Positions 1-8,876 of a DNA stretch of 21,058 bases are shown here, piece after piece. The stretch lies in assembly GCA_045531405.1 (NCBI GenBank), contig JAZSDX010000061.1, forward strand, positions 1-21,058, read 5' to 3'. The notes under the pieces were generated by a model. It had not been told where the DNA came from. It saw only the letters and a list, made by a program, of their open reading frames with translations, and made no database searches. How positions within the stretch are numbered: position 1 is the stretch's first letter; every line of letters begins with the position of its first letter. Position numbers and translations under genes: made by a program. The stretch comes from RGIG4079 sp045531405 (GTDB taxonomy: Bacteria; Bacteroidota; Bacteroidia; Bacteroidales; Muribaculaceae).

Positions 1-114
1 AGACTAATTGAGCAGAGTCAGTTTGATGCTGTTCAAGCTAAAATCAATCGAAGACCTCGAGAAAAACTAAATTTTTCTTCTCCAAAAATTGAATTCTTCA
101 AATTATTAAAATAA
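1..114 (+). CDS. IS30-family transposase, C-terminal fragment (cut by window edge)
   Basis: An open frame enters from the left edge and stops at TAA 112-114. Its last 37 residues end in a segment with NRRPREKLNF followed by SSPKIEF. This arginine-rich 'NRRPR-K-L-F-P' block close to the stop is the usual end of IS30-family DDE transposases. Only this tail is visible, so catalytic residues cannot be checked and it is unknown whether the gene is intact. The gene points towards thyA. Confidence 0.8.
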   Translation, partial: RLIEQSQFDAVQAKINRRPREKLNFSSPKIEFFKLLK

Positions 115-140
115 TTTTGCACTTGCTTGTTGACTCTACA
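1..140 (+). mobile_element. right end of an IS30-family insertion sequence (partial)
   Basis: The transposase tail is followed by a short non-coding stretch (115-140) that should contain the right terminal inverted repeat, probably around TTTTGCACTTGCTTG. The left end is outside the window, so the exact boundary and any target duplication cannot be fixed. The element ends just upstream of the thyA promoter. Confidence 0.5.
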
Positions 141-163
141 AGAATTAAAATTTCATTTTATTC

Positions 164-194
164 TTGCTATTGCGCTCGGCTTGCACTATCTTTG
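164..194 (+). promoter_or_regulatory. thyA promoter, Bacteroidetes type
   Basis: TATCTTTG at 187-194 matches the -7 element TAnnTTTG. TTG at 164-166 lies 20 bases upstream as a -33 element. The predicted start falls near 200, about 20 bases before the thyA ATG. Confidence 0.65.
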
Positions 195-219
195 TAAAAA
201 AATATAAAAGACCATTCCC

Positions 220-1014
220 ATGAAACAATATCTCGATCTACTCAGTCATATAATGGAACACGGCACTCAAAAGAGTGATCGTACCGGCACCGGCACCCGT
301 AGTGTATTTGGCTATCAAATGCGCTTTAACCTTGCTGACGGTTTTCCATTGCTTACAACCAAAAAACTTCATCTTAAATCAATTATACACGAACTGCTGT
401 GGTTTTTGAAAGGTGATACCAATGCCAAGTATCTTCAAGAAAACGGAGTAAGAATATGGAACGAGTGGGCAGATGAGAATAGCGACCTCGGTCACATTTA
501 TGGCTATCAATGGCGCTCATGGCCCGATTATAATGGAGGGCATATCGATCAAATATCGGAAGTAATTGAAACTATCAAAAACAATCCCGACTCTCGCCGC
601 ATTATTGTTAGTGCATGGAACGTAGCCGACCTACCAAACATGAATTTGCCCCCATGTCACGCGTTTTTCCAATTCTATGTAGCTGATGGCAAATTGAGCC
701 TCCAACTATACCAACGTAGCGCCGATACCTTCCTCGGTGTGCCGTTTAATATTGCCTCTTATGCGCTACTACTTATGATGGTGGCACAGGTTACCGGTCT
801 TAAAGTGGGCGATTTTGTTCACACTCTTGGCGATGCTCACATCTATAACAATCACTTTGAGCAAATTCAAGAGCAACTCTCTCGCGAACCTCGCAAACTA
901 CCTCGTATGGTCATTAATCCCAATGTAAAAAGTATCTTTGATTTCAAATACGAAGATTTCTCCCTCGAAGATTATGATCCACATCCTCATATCAAAGGCG
1001 TTGTAGCGGTATAA
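220..1014 (+). CDS. thyA: thymidylate synthase
   Basis: Converts dUMP and 5,10-methylene-tetrahydrofolate to dTMP and dihydrofolate in the cytoplasm, supplying thymine nucleotides for DNA synthesis. The 264 residues equal the length of E. coli ThyA and align along the whole chain. The phosphate-binding Arg is in the DRTGTGT block (R21). The catalytic cysteine is C146 in PPCHAFFQFYV. R126/R127 (DSRRII) and the RSADTFLG-PFNIASY block are present, and the C-terminus PHP-IKG-VAV is typical. The ATG at 220 gives the exact family N-terminus. A folA (dihydrofolate reductase) gene, often next to thyA in this phylum, is not found here; a sugar kinase follows after 49 bases. Confidence 0.98.
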   Translation: MKQYLDLLSHIMEHGTQKSDRTGTGTRSVFGYQMRFNLADGFPLLTTKKLHLKSIIHELLWFLKGDTNAKYLQENGVRIWNEWADENSDLGHIYGYQWRSWPDYNGGHIDQISEVIETIKNNPDSRRIIVSAWNVADLPNMNLPPCHAFFQFYVADGKLSLQLYQRSADTFLGVPFNIASYALLLMMVAQVTGLKVGDFVHTLGDAHIYNNHFEQIQEQLSREPRKLPRMVINPNVKSIFDFKYEDFSLEDYDPHPHIKGVVAV

Positions 1015-1063
1015 CATCTTAGTTCTAAGACACAATAGGCATAAAAACAGACTTATTCATTCT

Positions 1064-1915
1064 GTGCTAAATCATGGATTAATCATAGGATTAGGTGAAG
1101 TCTTGTGGGATATGCTTCCACAAGGACGTCAGTTGGGTGGTGCTCCTACCAATTTTGCTTACCATGTTTCTCAATTCGGATTCCAAGGGGTTGTTGTAAG
1201 TGCAATCGGAAACGACTACTTAGGGACAGAGATTCTGAATCAGTTAGCGATTCACAACATCACTTCTTGCATTGCCACAGTAGATAAACCGACAGGAGTG
1301 GTTAATGTTGTTCTTGATGCAAAAGGCATTCCTACGTATGAAATTGTAGAAAATGTAGCTTGGGACAATATACCTTATAATGAAGAAATCCAAAAATTGG
1401 CTACTCAAGCTCGTGCAGTTTGTTTTGGCACTCTTGCACAGCGCAGTAATATATCAAGATCTACAATCACTCAATTTATAGAATCATTATCCCCTAAATG
1501 CCTAAAAGTTTTTGATATCAATCTGCGTCAGCACTATTATAATCGCGAAATCATTGATTGGTCACTATCTCATTGTGACATATTAAAATTAAATAAAGAG
1601 GAGCTTTTGGTATTAAAAGAAATGTTTAATGCCTCCTCGATTGACGATGCGTCATTTTGTGCAAAATTACAACAATTATATAATTTGAAAATTATAATTG
1701 TTACTTGTGGCAGCAATGGCAGTTATGTATATAATGACAATGATGTCAATTATGAAGAAACGCCATCGGTCGAAGTTGTTGACACTATAGGGGCAGGAGA
1801 TTCTTTTACAGCAGCTTTTGTTGCGACCTTATTAAAAGGGAAGCCCATTATTGAAGCTCATCAACAAGCCATCATTATATCGGCATCTACTTGTACTCAT
1901 AAAGGTGCTATTTGA
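1064..1915 (+). CDS. PfkB-family carbohydrate kinase (fructokinase-like)
   Basis: Predicted ATP-dependent sugar kinase of the ribokinase/PfkB family, most like fructokinases. Residues 24-39 (LGGAPTNFAYHVSQFG) form the sugar-binding first signature. FDINLR (150-155) is the conserved central block. DTIGAGDSF (240-248) is the second signature with the anion hole and catalytic D246. No in-frame ATG exists upstream of the conserved GLGEVLWD, so the GTG at 1064 is the best start. The protein is slightly short at the C-terminus, ending soon after CTHKGA. Its TGA (1913-1915) overlaps a possible TTG start of the helicase gene, so the two are probably cotranscribed. The gene looks more AT-rich than thyA. 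The substrate is inferred, not shown. Confidence 0.88.
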   Translation: MLNHGLIIGLGEVLWDMLPQGRQLGGAPTNFAYHVSQFGFQGVVVSAIGNDYLGTEILNQLAIHNITSCIATVDKPTGVVNVVLDAKGIPTYEIVENVAWDNIPYNEEIQKLATQARAVCFGTLAQRSNISRSTITQFIESLSPKCLKVFDINLRQHYYNREIIDWSLSHCDILKLNKEELLVLKEMFNASSIDDASFCAKLQQLYNLKIIIVTCGSNGSYVYNDNDVNYEETPSVEVVDTIGAGDSFTAAFVATLLKGKPIIEAHQQAIIISASTCTHKGAI

Positions 1916-1932
1916 AAAAGATTCTCAAAACT

Positions 1933-3342
1933 ATGGACGCACTGGAATTTGCCGAACGAATAGTACTAAACTTGCCATACGATCCAAATGAGCAACAAGT
2001 ACAACTCATTGCAGCACTGGCACGTTTCTGTTCTCCACTGTCGCCACAAGATTCTATTTTCATGCTCAATGGATATGCCGGAACGGGCAAAACATCACTT
2101 ACCGGAGCTTTAGTACGTTCGTTAAACGAAGCAGGCATCAGTTCGGTATTACTTGCGCCCACCGGTCGTGCAGCAAAAGTATTTAGCCATTTTGCCAAAC
2201 ACCCTGCATATACCATTCATCGCAAAATATATCGCCAATCCAATAGTGGCGATATTACTACCTACATTGCCACAGTTTCCGAAAATCGTCATCATAACAC
2301 TATCTTTATTGTTGATGAAGCATCAATGATTGGATCGCGGGGAGATAACGGCAATGACTTACTTGAGGACCTTATTCACTATGTGTATTCGGGCGAGAAT
2401 TGTCGCATGATACTCTTAGGTGATACTGCCCAACTTCCCCCTGTGGGATGTCAGATATCACCAGCCATGGCTATCAATGTATTAAAAAAATATGGATTAA
2501 GGGTGAGCCGAGCCACTCTCACAGCATCTGTGCGACAAGCCTCTGATAGTGGCATTCTTTACAACGCCACATGGTTGCGCCGTGCAATGCTCACCGACCC
2601 TTTGCCAACACCCTTGCTCTTTGCTTCAAAATTTGCCGACGTAATTCCGGTGCTAAGCGAAGACTTACCCGAGGTGCTTAATACAGCTTATTGTCGCGAC
2701 GGGATAGAAGAAACTATTCTTATCACTCGCTCCAATCAACGCGCAGTAAATTTCAACATTGCTATTCGTAGCAATATCCTTGAAAAAGAAGAATATCTAT
2801 GTTGCGACGAACATATTCTTGTAGCAAAAAATAATTATCTATGGAGTGCGAAGATTAAAGGGATGGATTTTATTGCCAATGGTGATGTGGCATTGGTTAC
2901 AAAGATTTATGGCACCGAGACTAAATATGGATTCCTATTTGCCGATGCTAAAATACAATTCACCGATCGAGACATTGAATTGGATGCCAAACTCTTGCTT
3001 TCAACCCTTGCCTCTGAATCTCCGGGACTGACTACTGAACAAGCAACTACACTTTATAATAAGTGCCTTAACGACCCCAATAATTTTGCCACCGAGACTT
3101 CAATGCCAACAAGGCTAAAGAAGCTCAAAGCCGATCCATATTTCAATGCCTTGCAAGTGAAATATGCCTATGCGGTAACTTGCCATAAAGCGCAAGGAGG
3201 GCAATGGAAAAATGTGTTTATTGACATGGGGTACATCGCACCCGAAGCTCAAGGCATGGAATTTTACCGTTGGCTATACACAGCCATTACTCGTGCCACA
3301 CATCGGCTCTACATAATAAATCCTTCGGTAGAGGTGAAATAA
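1933..3342 (+). CDS. RecD-like superfamily 1 ATP-dependent DNA helicase
   Basis: A single-chain helicase of the RecD/AAA_30 plus UvrD_C_2 type, common in Bacteroidetes and presumed to act in DNA repair or recombination. Numbering from ATG 1933 (469 residues): motif I GYAGTGKTS 47-55; motif Ia near LAPTGRAAK; motif II IFIVDEAS 124-131; motif III LLGDTAQLPPVG about 161-172; motif V with VTCHKAQGGQW in the C-terminal third; motif VI YTAITRATHRLYII near the end. No RecB/RecC partner genes are nearby, so this is a stand-alone helicase, not exonuclease V. An in-frame TTG at 1912 would add seven residues and overlap the kinase stop; the ATG at 1933 fits the family N-terminus better. Confidence 0.9.
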   Translation: MDALEFAERIVLNLPYDPNEQQVQLIAALARFCSPLSPQDSIFMLNGYAGTGKTSLTGALVRSLNEAGISSVLLAPTGRAAKVFSHFAKHPAYTIHRKIYRQSNSGDITTYIATVSENRHHNTIFIVDEASMIGSRGDNGNDLLEDLIHYVYSGENCRMILLGDTAQLPPVGCQISPAMAINVLKKYGLRVSRATLTASVRQASDSGILYNATWLRRAMLTDPLPTPLLFASKFADVIPVLSEDLPEVLNTAYCRDGIEETILITRSNQRAVNFNIAIRSNILEKEEYLCCDEHILVAKNNYLWSAKIKGMDFIANGDVALVTKIYGTETKYGFLFADAKIQFTDRDIELDAKLLLSTLASESPGLTTEQATTLYNKCLNDPNNFATETSMPTRLKKLKADPYFNALQVKYAYAVTCHKAQGGQWKNVFIDMGYIAPEAQGMEFYRWLYTAITRATHRLYIINPSVEVK

Positions 3343-3559
3343 TATGATTGTAAGTTATTAATGATAGCCTCCACTACCATTACATGCCGAACAGTTTACC
3401 CAGTGGGGAGAATTCTCATATGTTTCTTCTAATACGGATATAGTATTCCGTTATCCATTGTATTACATGAAGAAAAACTCCTTTCATCGTTAAATTATGA
3501 CAACGTTCAACTACGTGAGGCAAAGATGACATATTCTACTTATACATCATAAACTAAAT
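3343..3559. other. intergenic stretch without a recognisable gene
   Basis: About 220 bases between the helicase stop and the terminator of the minus-strand tRNA. No reading frame with recognisable content was found. The only structure seen is a weak hairpin around ACGGA-TATAGTAT-TCCGT near 3436-3453, of uncertain meaning. Confidence 0.5.
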
Positions 3560-3595
3560 CAGTGCATCCTATGATAAGAAACATAGAATGCACTG
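3560..3595 (-). terminator. hairpin downstream of tRNA-Pro
   Basis: CAGTGCATCCTATG (3560-3573) pairs with CATAGAATGCACTG (3582-3595) over 14 positions with one G-U, leaving an 8-base loop. It lies about 16 bases past the tRNA on the minus strand. The T tract behind it is weak, so factor-independent termination is likely but not certain. Confidence 0.6.
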
Positions 3596-3611
3596 CCAAT
3601 AATCTCATCTG

Positions 3612-3684
3612 TCGGGGTGAGAAGACTCGAACTTCCGACCTCCACGTCCCGAACGTGGCGCGCTGCCAACTGTGCTACACCCCG
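3612..3684 (-). tRNA. tRNA-Pro (anticodon CGG)
   Basis: On the minus strand the 73-base cloverleaf has acceptor arms CGGGGTG and CACCCCG pairing over 7 of 7 positions with discriminator A. The D arm is GTAGC-ACAGTTGGC-AGCGC. The anticodon stem CCACG/CGTGG encloses TTCGGGA, giving anticodon CGG. The T arm contains the TTCGA(G) loop. C1-G72 and G37 are typical of bacterial tRNA-Pro. CCA is not encoded. Confidence 0.95.
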
Positions 3685-3706
3685 CACTTTTACTCGTTAG
3701 CGGGGG

Positions 3707-3738
3707 CAAAGTTAATTCTTTTTTCGCAATTCCGAAAA
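3707..3738 (-). promoter_or_regulatory. probable tRNA-Pro promoter
   Basis: On the minus strand TAACTTTG (3714 to 3707) matches TAnnTTTG, with TTTT 20 bases upstream (3738-3735). It lies between the end of the phosphodiesterase gene and the tRNA, so the tRNA need not depend on readthrough. Confidence 0.55.
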
Positions 3739-3748
3739 AATTGCCACA

Positions 3749-6700
3749 TTATTTCTTTATAATCTTACCTATCGCATTATTTCCTTGCGTAGTTATTAAA
3801 TATATACCCGATGGGAATGATTCTATATTTATATTCGCTTTATTGCCGTTTATTTCACACGCATCGGGTTGCATCATCGCTCCAGTGAGATTGTAAATCG
3901 CGATTGAATTAATCTCATCAGAACATTCAATCACAAATTCATCAACAACCGGATTAGGAGATATACAAAGAGGCGATTTCTCATTTACAATCACACTTTC
4001 TACCCCAACTGCATTTTTATCATAGAAACGATATACGGCCATACCATTTGCGGGGCAATAAGAGTAGATATAATAACTTGCTTCATCAATCTTTTCAACA
4101 AAAAGCCAATTGAATGTAGAATAATTTCCTCCGGTCACATATCCAAGGTCGCCAATTGGCGCAACTGTTGCAAGAATACTATCGGTGGTTAAATTTTTAA
4201 TAGAGAAACCTCCACGATAGTTAGCTCCCGATGGATAAATTAGCATTTCGTGACCTGAAAGGGTGAAAAAGTCACCACCCCCGGTAGTATTGCGCGAAGG
4301 AGCTGTAGTTGAACCTCTACCAGTTAACAAAGGAATATTTAATCCTCCTTGGTAACGATACAAACCACTTGCACGCACATTATATATCCAATTTTCAGAG
4401 TTATTATCAATAGGAATTACATATCCGGCAGTAGAGCCGGTAAGTGATAGTTTGTCTGATTGAGTGATTTCAATTACTTGTCCATATTCGAGAGCAATAA
4501 TATTTACTTGGTCTTGCTTATTGGGGAATATATATATATACCCTCCTTTACCAAGCACATCGCCCGACGCCGAAATGAAGTTAGTTTGACCATCCAATGG
4601 AATGGTGCTTTCGAGTTCAATAGGAGTTCCGGGATTTTCAACAGTAGCCCCCGATGGATAAATTATATATTTGTGGGTACCTGTTGTATTTTTGTCATTG
4701 CGAATGATGATATTTCCTGCATCGTCGCATGCAGTACCCCAACCACTTCCACCTGGGATACTTCCCAAACAACCGGCGCTATTGAAAATATAAAGTTTTT
4801 CATCAACACAATCATTTACATAGAAAGTACCTTTATAGGCAGCACCTTGTTGAGCATTTGTGCCGTCGATATGTTCGGGTGCATTGCCTTTGTTGCGTGA
4901 ATTTTCCCACACTGTTTCTAGTACAAACTCAGCATTTGCCGAAGGTTCTACATATGTACCTTTTATCTCATATTTTTTAAGACCCTCAAGGTCGGAGAAA
5001 ATATACAATGATATAGTACCATCTTGAGCATATTCAATGCCTGTATAAGTAAATGCATTTTCACCTTCTGTTGAAGAGGGATTTGAAATAGAAACTGCTT
5101 TAGGTGCGCCAATACCATCTGATACATCATACATTTTAACGTCTAACCCGGCTGCATAATTAGCCGAGTAGGCATACACTTTATTGGCAAGGCGAAGGAA
5201 TGAATGACCTTCAGCTTCATTACTCAACGCCCCCTCTTTCCATTGTGAATGCCACATCAATGGTTCTCCTTTTTTGTCCCAATTGAAAGAGTATTGTACC
5301 GGAGTGATTGATTTACTATCAATCAAGATATTATTACGAGAGAATGGTGTTACCATAATTTCTACATCATCTCCCCATTTTGCCACTCCATAATTAGCAT
5401 CGTCGGCAGCGTAAGTTGTAGTTGTGGCAGTACCATTCAAAAGTTTTGTGCCAATGAATTGGAATGTTTCAACACCTTCAACCATTGCCATTGCATAGAG
5501 ATATAGGTCGTTGGTCTTACCACTCACGGCAAAACTATTACCTACTTCAATGCTACTTCCAACTTCAAAAGGCATCTCTGTTGCTGATTGGCTATAAAAT
5601 AGTTGTGGAGTGGCATTGTCGCTGCTCCATTTATATACTTTCCATGTGGCATCATTGTCGGGTTGCATTATTGCTAAATTACAACCAAGCAATTCGCCAT
5701 CGGCAGTGAAAGCAATATCATTGAGAGTGATACTACCTCCTTCGATACCCGCAAGACTCATGCGAGTAAGTTCTTCGCCTGTTTCACTATTAAGAACCGT
5801 GAGTATTGGGTTTTGACTTGCATCGAGAGCAAGCACATACCATTTATCATTGCGCAACAATGCTCTGCGTATTGTCATTCCTTTGAGGAAATCAGGAATT
5901 GACGTTGATGACACCAACGATGGTTCATATTTCCCTCTCACCAAGCCTTCAATTTCAGGATAATCTACAATATTTGGGGGAAATAACACATCGGGGTCAA
6001 GTTCAGGAAGTGAAGCAGGGTCAAGATAGTCGGTTGTAATAAAGTCACATCCATAATTTCCATAGGTTTCATATGTATTATTAGTGTTGATTGACCATGC
6101 ATTAACCAACAATCCGGCGTCGTGATACATCTTCACACCTGCCTTTGTGATTTCAGCACCTATACCCGAACCAATATGTATGCCTCGCTCAATACACCAT
6201 GAAAGACTACTCTCAAAACTTTCTGAATAAATGAGCAACATCAATTGAATATCAGGATAATTTTGGTGGATATGGTTTAGACAATTTTTCATCGAAGTAA
6301 AAAGGAAACAATTGTTGCGAAATCCTTTTTCCTCAATCATTTGTACAAGTTTAGGCACATTTGAAAAGTCGCTATTGTTGATACCTGTTGCCCATTTCAA
6401 CTCTATAAGAGGCAACACGTTATACTCTTTGCAGATATCGAGATACTCTTCAAATGAAGTGAGACGGCCTGTATATGTCACGCCACCACGTGTTTGGGTA
6501 AGTTCTTCGGCTTTAAGATCCTCCCAATTGCTATCAGCAATAGTGAGAGTGCCACCCCATGATGTGAGGTCGTCGTTGTGACAACACACAAGCACACCAT
6601 CTTTTGTCACCTTTACATCTGTTTCAAGATAATGGTATCCTTTCTTTGCACCATTAATAAACGCTTCTGACGAGTTTTCCACCCCCCAATAACTGCCACG

Positions 6701-6778
6701 ATGCCCCACCAATTTAGGTTGTGCAACTATCGGTAAAATTGACGCTAAACTCAATAAAAAGAGATAGATTTTTTTCAT
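3749..6778 (-). CDS. secreted glycerophosphodiester phosphodiesterase fused to propeller-like modules and a T9SS sorting domain
   Basis: 1009 residues. A signal peptide (about 1-20) leads into a GDPD domain (about 22-260), which hydrolyses glycerophosphodiesters to glycerol 3-phosphate and an alcohol. Active-site residues are present: HRG with H26, E34-N35, metal ligands E52 and D54 in LETDVKV, H67 in CCHNDD, and E126 with K128 in LIELKW. A long beta-rich region (about 270-930) of no family I can name follows. Its second half carries the module shared with the 1977-residue protein: DDAGNIIIRND near 685, FISASGD near 735, SGHEMLIYPSG near 840. The end (about 935-1009) is a type A T9SS domain with SPNPVVDEF and a final GKIIKK, predicting export across the outer membrane and surface attachment or release. 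Expressed divergently from the lipoprotein gene. Typical GDPD enzymes have 250-350 residues, so the fusion is unusual. Confidence 0.9.
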   Translation of the reverse strand: MKKIYLFLLSLASILPIVAQPKLVGHRGSYWGVENSSEAFINGAKKGYHYLETDVKVTKDGVLVCCHNDDLTSWGGTLTIADSNWEDLKAEELTQTRGGVTYTGRLTSFEEYLDICKEYNVLPLIELKWATGINNSDFSNVPKLVQMIEEKGFRNNCFLFTSMKNCLNHIHQNYPDIQLMLLIYSESFESSLSWCIERGIHIGSGIGAEITKAGVKMYHDAGLLVNAWSINTNNTYETYGNYGCDFITTDYLDPASLPELDPDVLFPPNIVDYPEIEGLVRGKYEPSLVSSTSIPDFLKGMTIRRALLRNDKWYVLALDASQNPILTVLNSETGEELTRMSLAGIEGGSITLNDIAFTADGELLGCNLAIMQPDNDATWKVYKWSSDNATPQLFYSQSATEMPFEVGSSIEVGNSFAVSGKTNDLYLYAMAMVEGVETFQFIGTKLLNGTATTTTYAADDANYGVAKWGDDVEIMVTPFSRNNILIDSKSITPVQYSFNWDKKGEPLMWHSQWKEGALSNEAEGHSFLRLANKVYAYSANYAAGLDVKMYDVSDGIGAPKAVSISNPSSTEGENAFTYTGIEYAQDGTISLYIFSDLEGLKKYEIKGTYVEPSANAEFVLETVWENSRNKGNAPEHIDGTNAQQGAAYKGTFYVNDCVDEKLYIFNSAGCLGSIPGGSGWGTACDDAGNIIIRNDKNTTGTHKYIIYPSGATVENPGTPIELESTIPLDGQTNFISASGDVLGKGGYIYIFPNKQDQVNIIALEYGQVIEITQSDKLSLTGSTAGYVIPIDNNSENWIYNVRASGLYRYQGGLNIPLLTGRGSTTAPSRNTTGGGDFFTLSGHEMLIYPSGANYRGGFSIKNLTTDSILATVAPIGDLGYVTGGNYSTFNWLFVEKIDEASYYIYSYCPANGMAVYRFYDKNAVGVESVIVNEKSPLCISPNPVVDEFVIECSDEINSIAIYNLTGAMMQPDACEINGNKANINIESFPSGIYLITTQGNNAIGKIIKK

Positions 6779-6856
6779 ATTGGTAGATTTAAGTTAATAT
6801 TTTGGTAAATATAGTAATATTTTGTGACAATCGTCTCATTTCAGTAAAATTTTGAG

Positions 6857-6864
6857 TAACTTTG
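6857..6864 (+). promoter_or_regulatory. -7 element for the Ig-like lipoprotein gene
   Basis: TAACTTTG matches TAnnTTTG; no good -33 element is seen. It ends only 8 bases before the ATG at 6873, so a transcript starting here would have almost no leader. Confidence 0.45.
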
Positions 6865-6872
6865 AAGCCTGA

Positions 6873-8861
6873 ATGAAAAGATATCAACAACATATACTAT
6901 ATTTTGTCACCTTAATTATTTCCGTCATAATGGTGGCTTGCGCAAGTATTGGTCGCCCTGAAGGTGGACCTCGCGATGTAATGCCTCCGGTATTCATCAA
7001 AAGTAATCCGGCTCAAGGTCAGACTAATGTCAATAGTAATAAAATTGAACTCTTCTTTGATGAAAACCTCAAAGTTGAAGATGTTTCCAACAAAGTAGTT
7101 ATATCTCCTGTTCAAAAATCGATGCCTTCAATCATCGCCAATGGCAAAAAAGTCATTGTAGAGCTTCGCGACTCGCTAATACCCAATACTACATATACAA
7201 TTGATTTTTCCGACGCTATTCGCGACTTAAATGAAAGTAACCCCGTTGATGGTTTTGCTCTTGATTTCTCTACCGGCGACTCTATTGACTCGCTTCGCAT
7301 TTCGGGAATGGTATTTGAGGCTCGTAATCTCGAACCGGCTCAAGGTATGATTGTAGGAGTATATAGTAACCTTGCCGACTCAGCAATATCAACTCTACCA
7401 CTCGAGCGCATATCTAAAACCAACAAACTCGGGCAGTTTACCATTCGAGGTCTAAAACCCGGATTATATCGAATATTTGCTCTCAATGACCGAAATCGAG
7501 ATTATCATTGGGATCGTTCTGAAGATATTGCCTTTTATGATGTTACTGTCGCTCCGTCAATTGATTCTATTCAAGTCACCGACACCTTGAGAGCCTCTGA
7601 TGGAACAGATTCTCTCGTTGTTAGGAATGGTGTAAAATTCCTACCTAATGACATTCTTCTCACCTGGTTTAACGAGGGATATATGGCTCAGTATCTTAAA
7701 GATTACAAACGTCCTGAACGACGACGCATAACATTCAATTTCGCAACAAAATCCGATTCTCTTCCTCAAATATCATTAGTCAATGGAGATAAAGCCGGAG
7801 CCGACATTAAAGAGTGGGCGCATCTAAATGCCAATGTAACTCTCGACACTCTTGAATATTGGATTAATGACTCGGCCGTGCTTGCCCAAGATTCAATACT
7901 TGTTGCTGCTCGCTATTTGCGAACCGACACAAATGACAACCTATCATGGACTACCGATACTTTGAAGTTATTTTATAAAGATCGTAAAACTAAACCTAAA
8001 AAGAAAAAAGATGAAGACGAGGAGGTTGACTCTGTACCTCAATTAAACTTTATCAAATGGACACTCCAAGCAGCCAATCCTCAAGATATCAATAAACCAT
8101 TACGATTCTTATCATCACAACCCATCTCTCACATCAATAATGAGGGTATAAAATTGTCAATCAAGCGTGACACTGTGTGGGTGCAACTTCCTACTTCTCA
8201 AATTGTTCCCGACTCAGCAAACATACTAAAATTCACAATGTCACATGATTGGGAACCTGGCGAAAAATACCAACTTCTCATAGACTCAGCCGCCATAGTA
8301 GGTATATATAATGAATGGAATAAACCCTTTAAGCAAGAATTCTCAGTTAGACCTACCGAAGACTATGTGAATCTATTTTTCAATATCACCGGCTCAGAGC
8401 AACCGATTATTGTTGAGCTCCTTGATGGTAGCGACAAAGCCATATCCTCTGCTCCTGTTATTAACGGACGAGCATCGTTTAACTTCTTGCTTCCCGGAAG
8501 ATACTATGCTCGTGCATTTATTGATAGCAACAACAACGGGATATACGACACGGGGAATTTGCTTGATAAAAAACAGCCCGAAGAAATATATTACTATTCA
8601 AAAACAATTAATGCAAAAAAAAATTGGGACATAGAGCAATCGTGGGATATCTATGAACAGCCTCTTGATCTCCAAAAGCCATTAGAGATTAAGAAAAACA
8701 AACCTACCCAAAAGAAAGAAGCTAAAAATCAACAGAATCAAGAAGAGGAAGATGAAGAGAATGAGTTTGACGAAGAATACTACTCAAACCCCAATCGCTC
8801 TAATAATCCTACTAATCAAAATTACAACAATCGCAGTGGGCTCCGTCGCAACAACCTATAA
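6873..8861 (+). CDS. Ig-like (SbsA/Big_5 type) lipoprotein
   Basis: 662 residues. A signal peptide ends in a lipobox-like VAC, giving lipidated C23 followed by ASIGRPEGGPRDVMPPV. The 'CAS-G-P-GGP-D--PP' start is characteristic of a conserved Bacteroidetes envelope protein family. Residues about 39-135 form a bacterial Ig-like domain (SNPAQGQTNV, NKIELFFDENL). Later segments are beta-rich, with a lysine/acidic stretch near 373-388 (KPKKKKDEDEE). The last 70 residues are charged and Asn-rich low complexity. The function is unknown; a structural or assembly role at the outer membrane is only an inference. It is the first gene of a tight + strand run: 15 bases separate it from the acyltransferase gene. 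Confidence 0.82.
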   Translation: MKRYQQHILYFVTLIISVIMVACASIGRPEGGPRDVMPPVFIKSNPAQGQTNVNSNKIELFFDENLKVEDVSNKVVISPVQKSMPSIIANGKKVIVELRDSLIPNTTYTIDFSDAIRDLNESNPVDGFALDFSTGDSIDSLRISGMVFEARNLEPAQGMIVGVYSNLADSAISTLPLERISKTNKLGQFTIRGLKPGLYRIFALNDRNRDYHWDRSEDIAFYDVTVAPSIDSIQVTDTLRASDGTDSLVVRNGVKFLPNDILLTWFNEGYMAQYLKDYKRPERRRITFNFATKSDSLPQISLVNGDKAGADIKEWAHLNANVTLDTLEYWINDSAVLAQDSILVAARYLRTDTNDNLSWTTDTLKLFYKDRKTKPKKKKDEDEEVDSVPQLNFIKWTLQAANPQDINKPLRFLSSQPISHINNEGIKLSIKRDTVWVQLPTSQIVPDSANILKFTMSHDWEPGEKYQLLIDSAAIVGIYNEWNKPFKQEFSVRPTEDYVNLFFNITGSEQPIIVELLDGSDKAISSAPVINGRASFNFLLPGRYYARAFIDSNNNGIYDTGNLLDKKQPEEIYYYSKTINAKKNWDIEQSWDIYEQPLDLQKPLEIKKNKPTQKKEAKNQQNQEEEDEENEFDEEYYSNPNRSNNPTNQNYNNRSGLRRNNL

Positions 8862-8876
8862 TCACAACTGCACAGC

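Noticed and set aside
1912..1932. TTG start for the RecD-like helicase
   Set aside because: It would overlap the kinase stop by three bases and add MKKILKT, which has no family support; ATG 1933 is preferred. Translational coupling cannot be ruled out.
3726..3744. Terminator of the GDPD fusion gene (GCAATT/AATTGC hairpin)
   Set aside because: Only six base pairs and no T tract on the minus strand. It may contribute but is too weak to list as a feature.
3562..3762. 66-residue open frame over the tRNA-Pro region
   Set aside because: It reads straight through the tRNA on the opposite strand and its terminator, with no sign of being coding.
4460..4900. 146-residue open frame on the plus strand
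   Set aside because: Lies wholly antisense within the GDPD fusion gene, with biased low-complexity composition and no motif.
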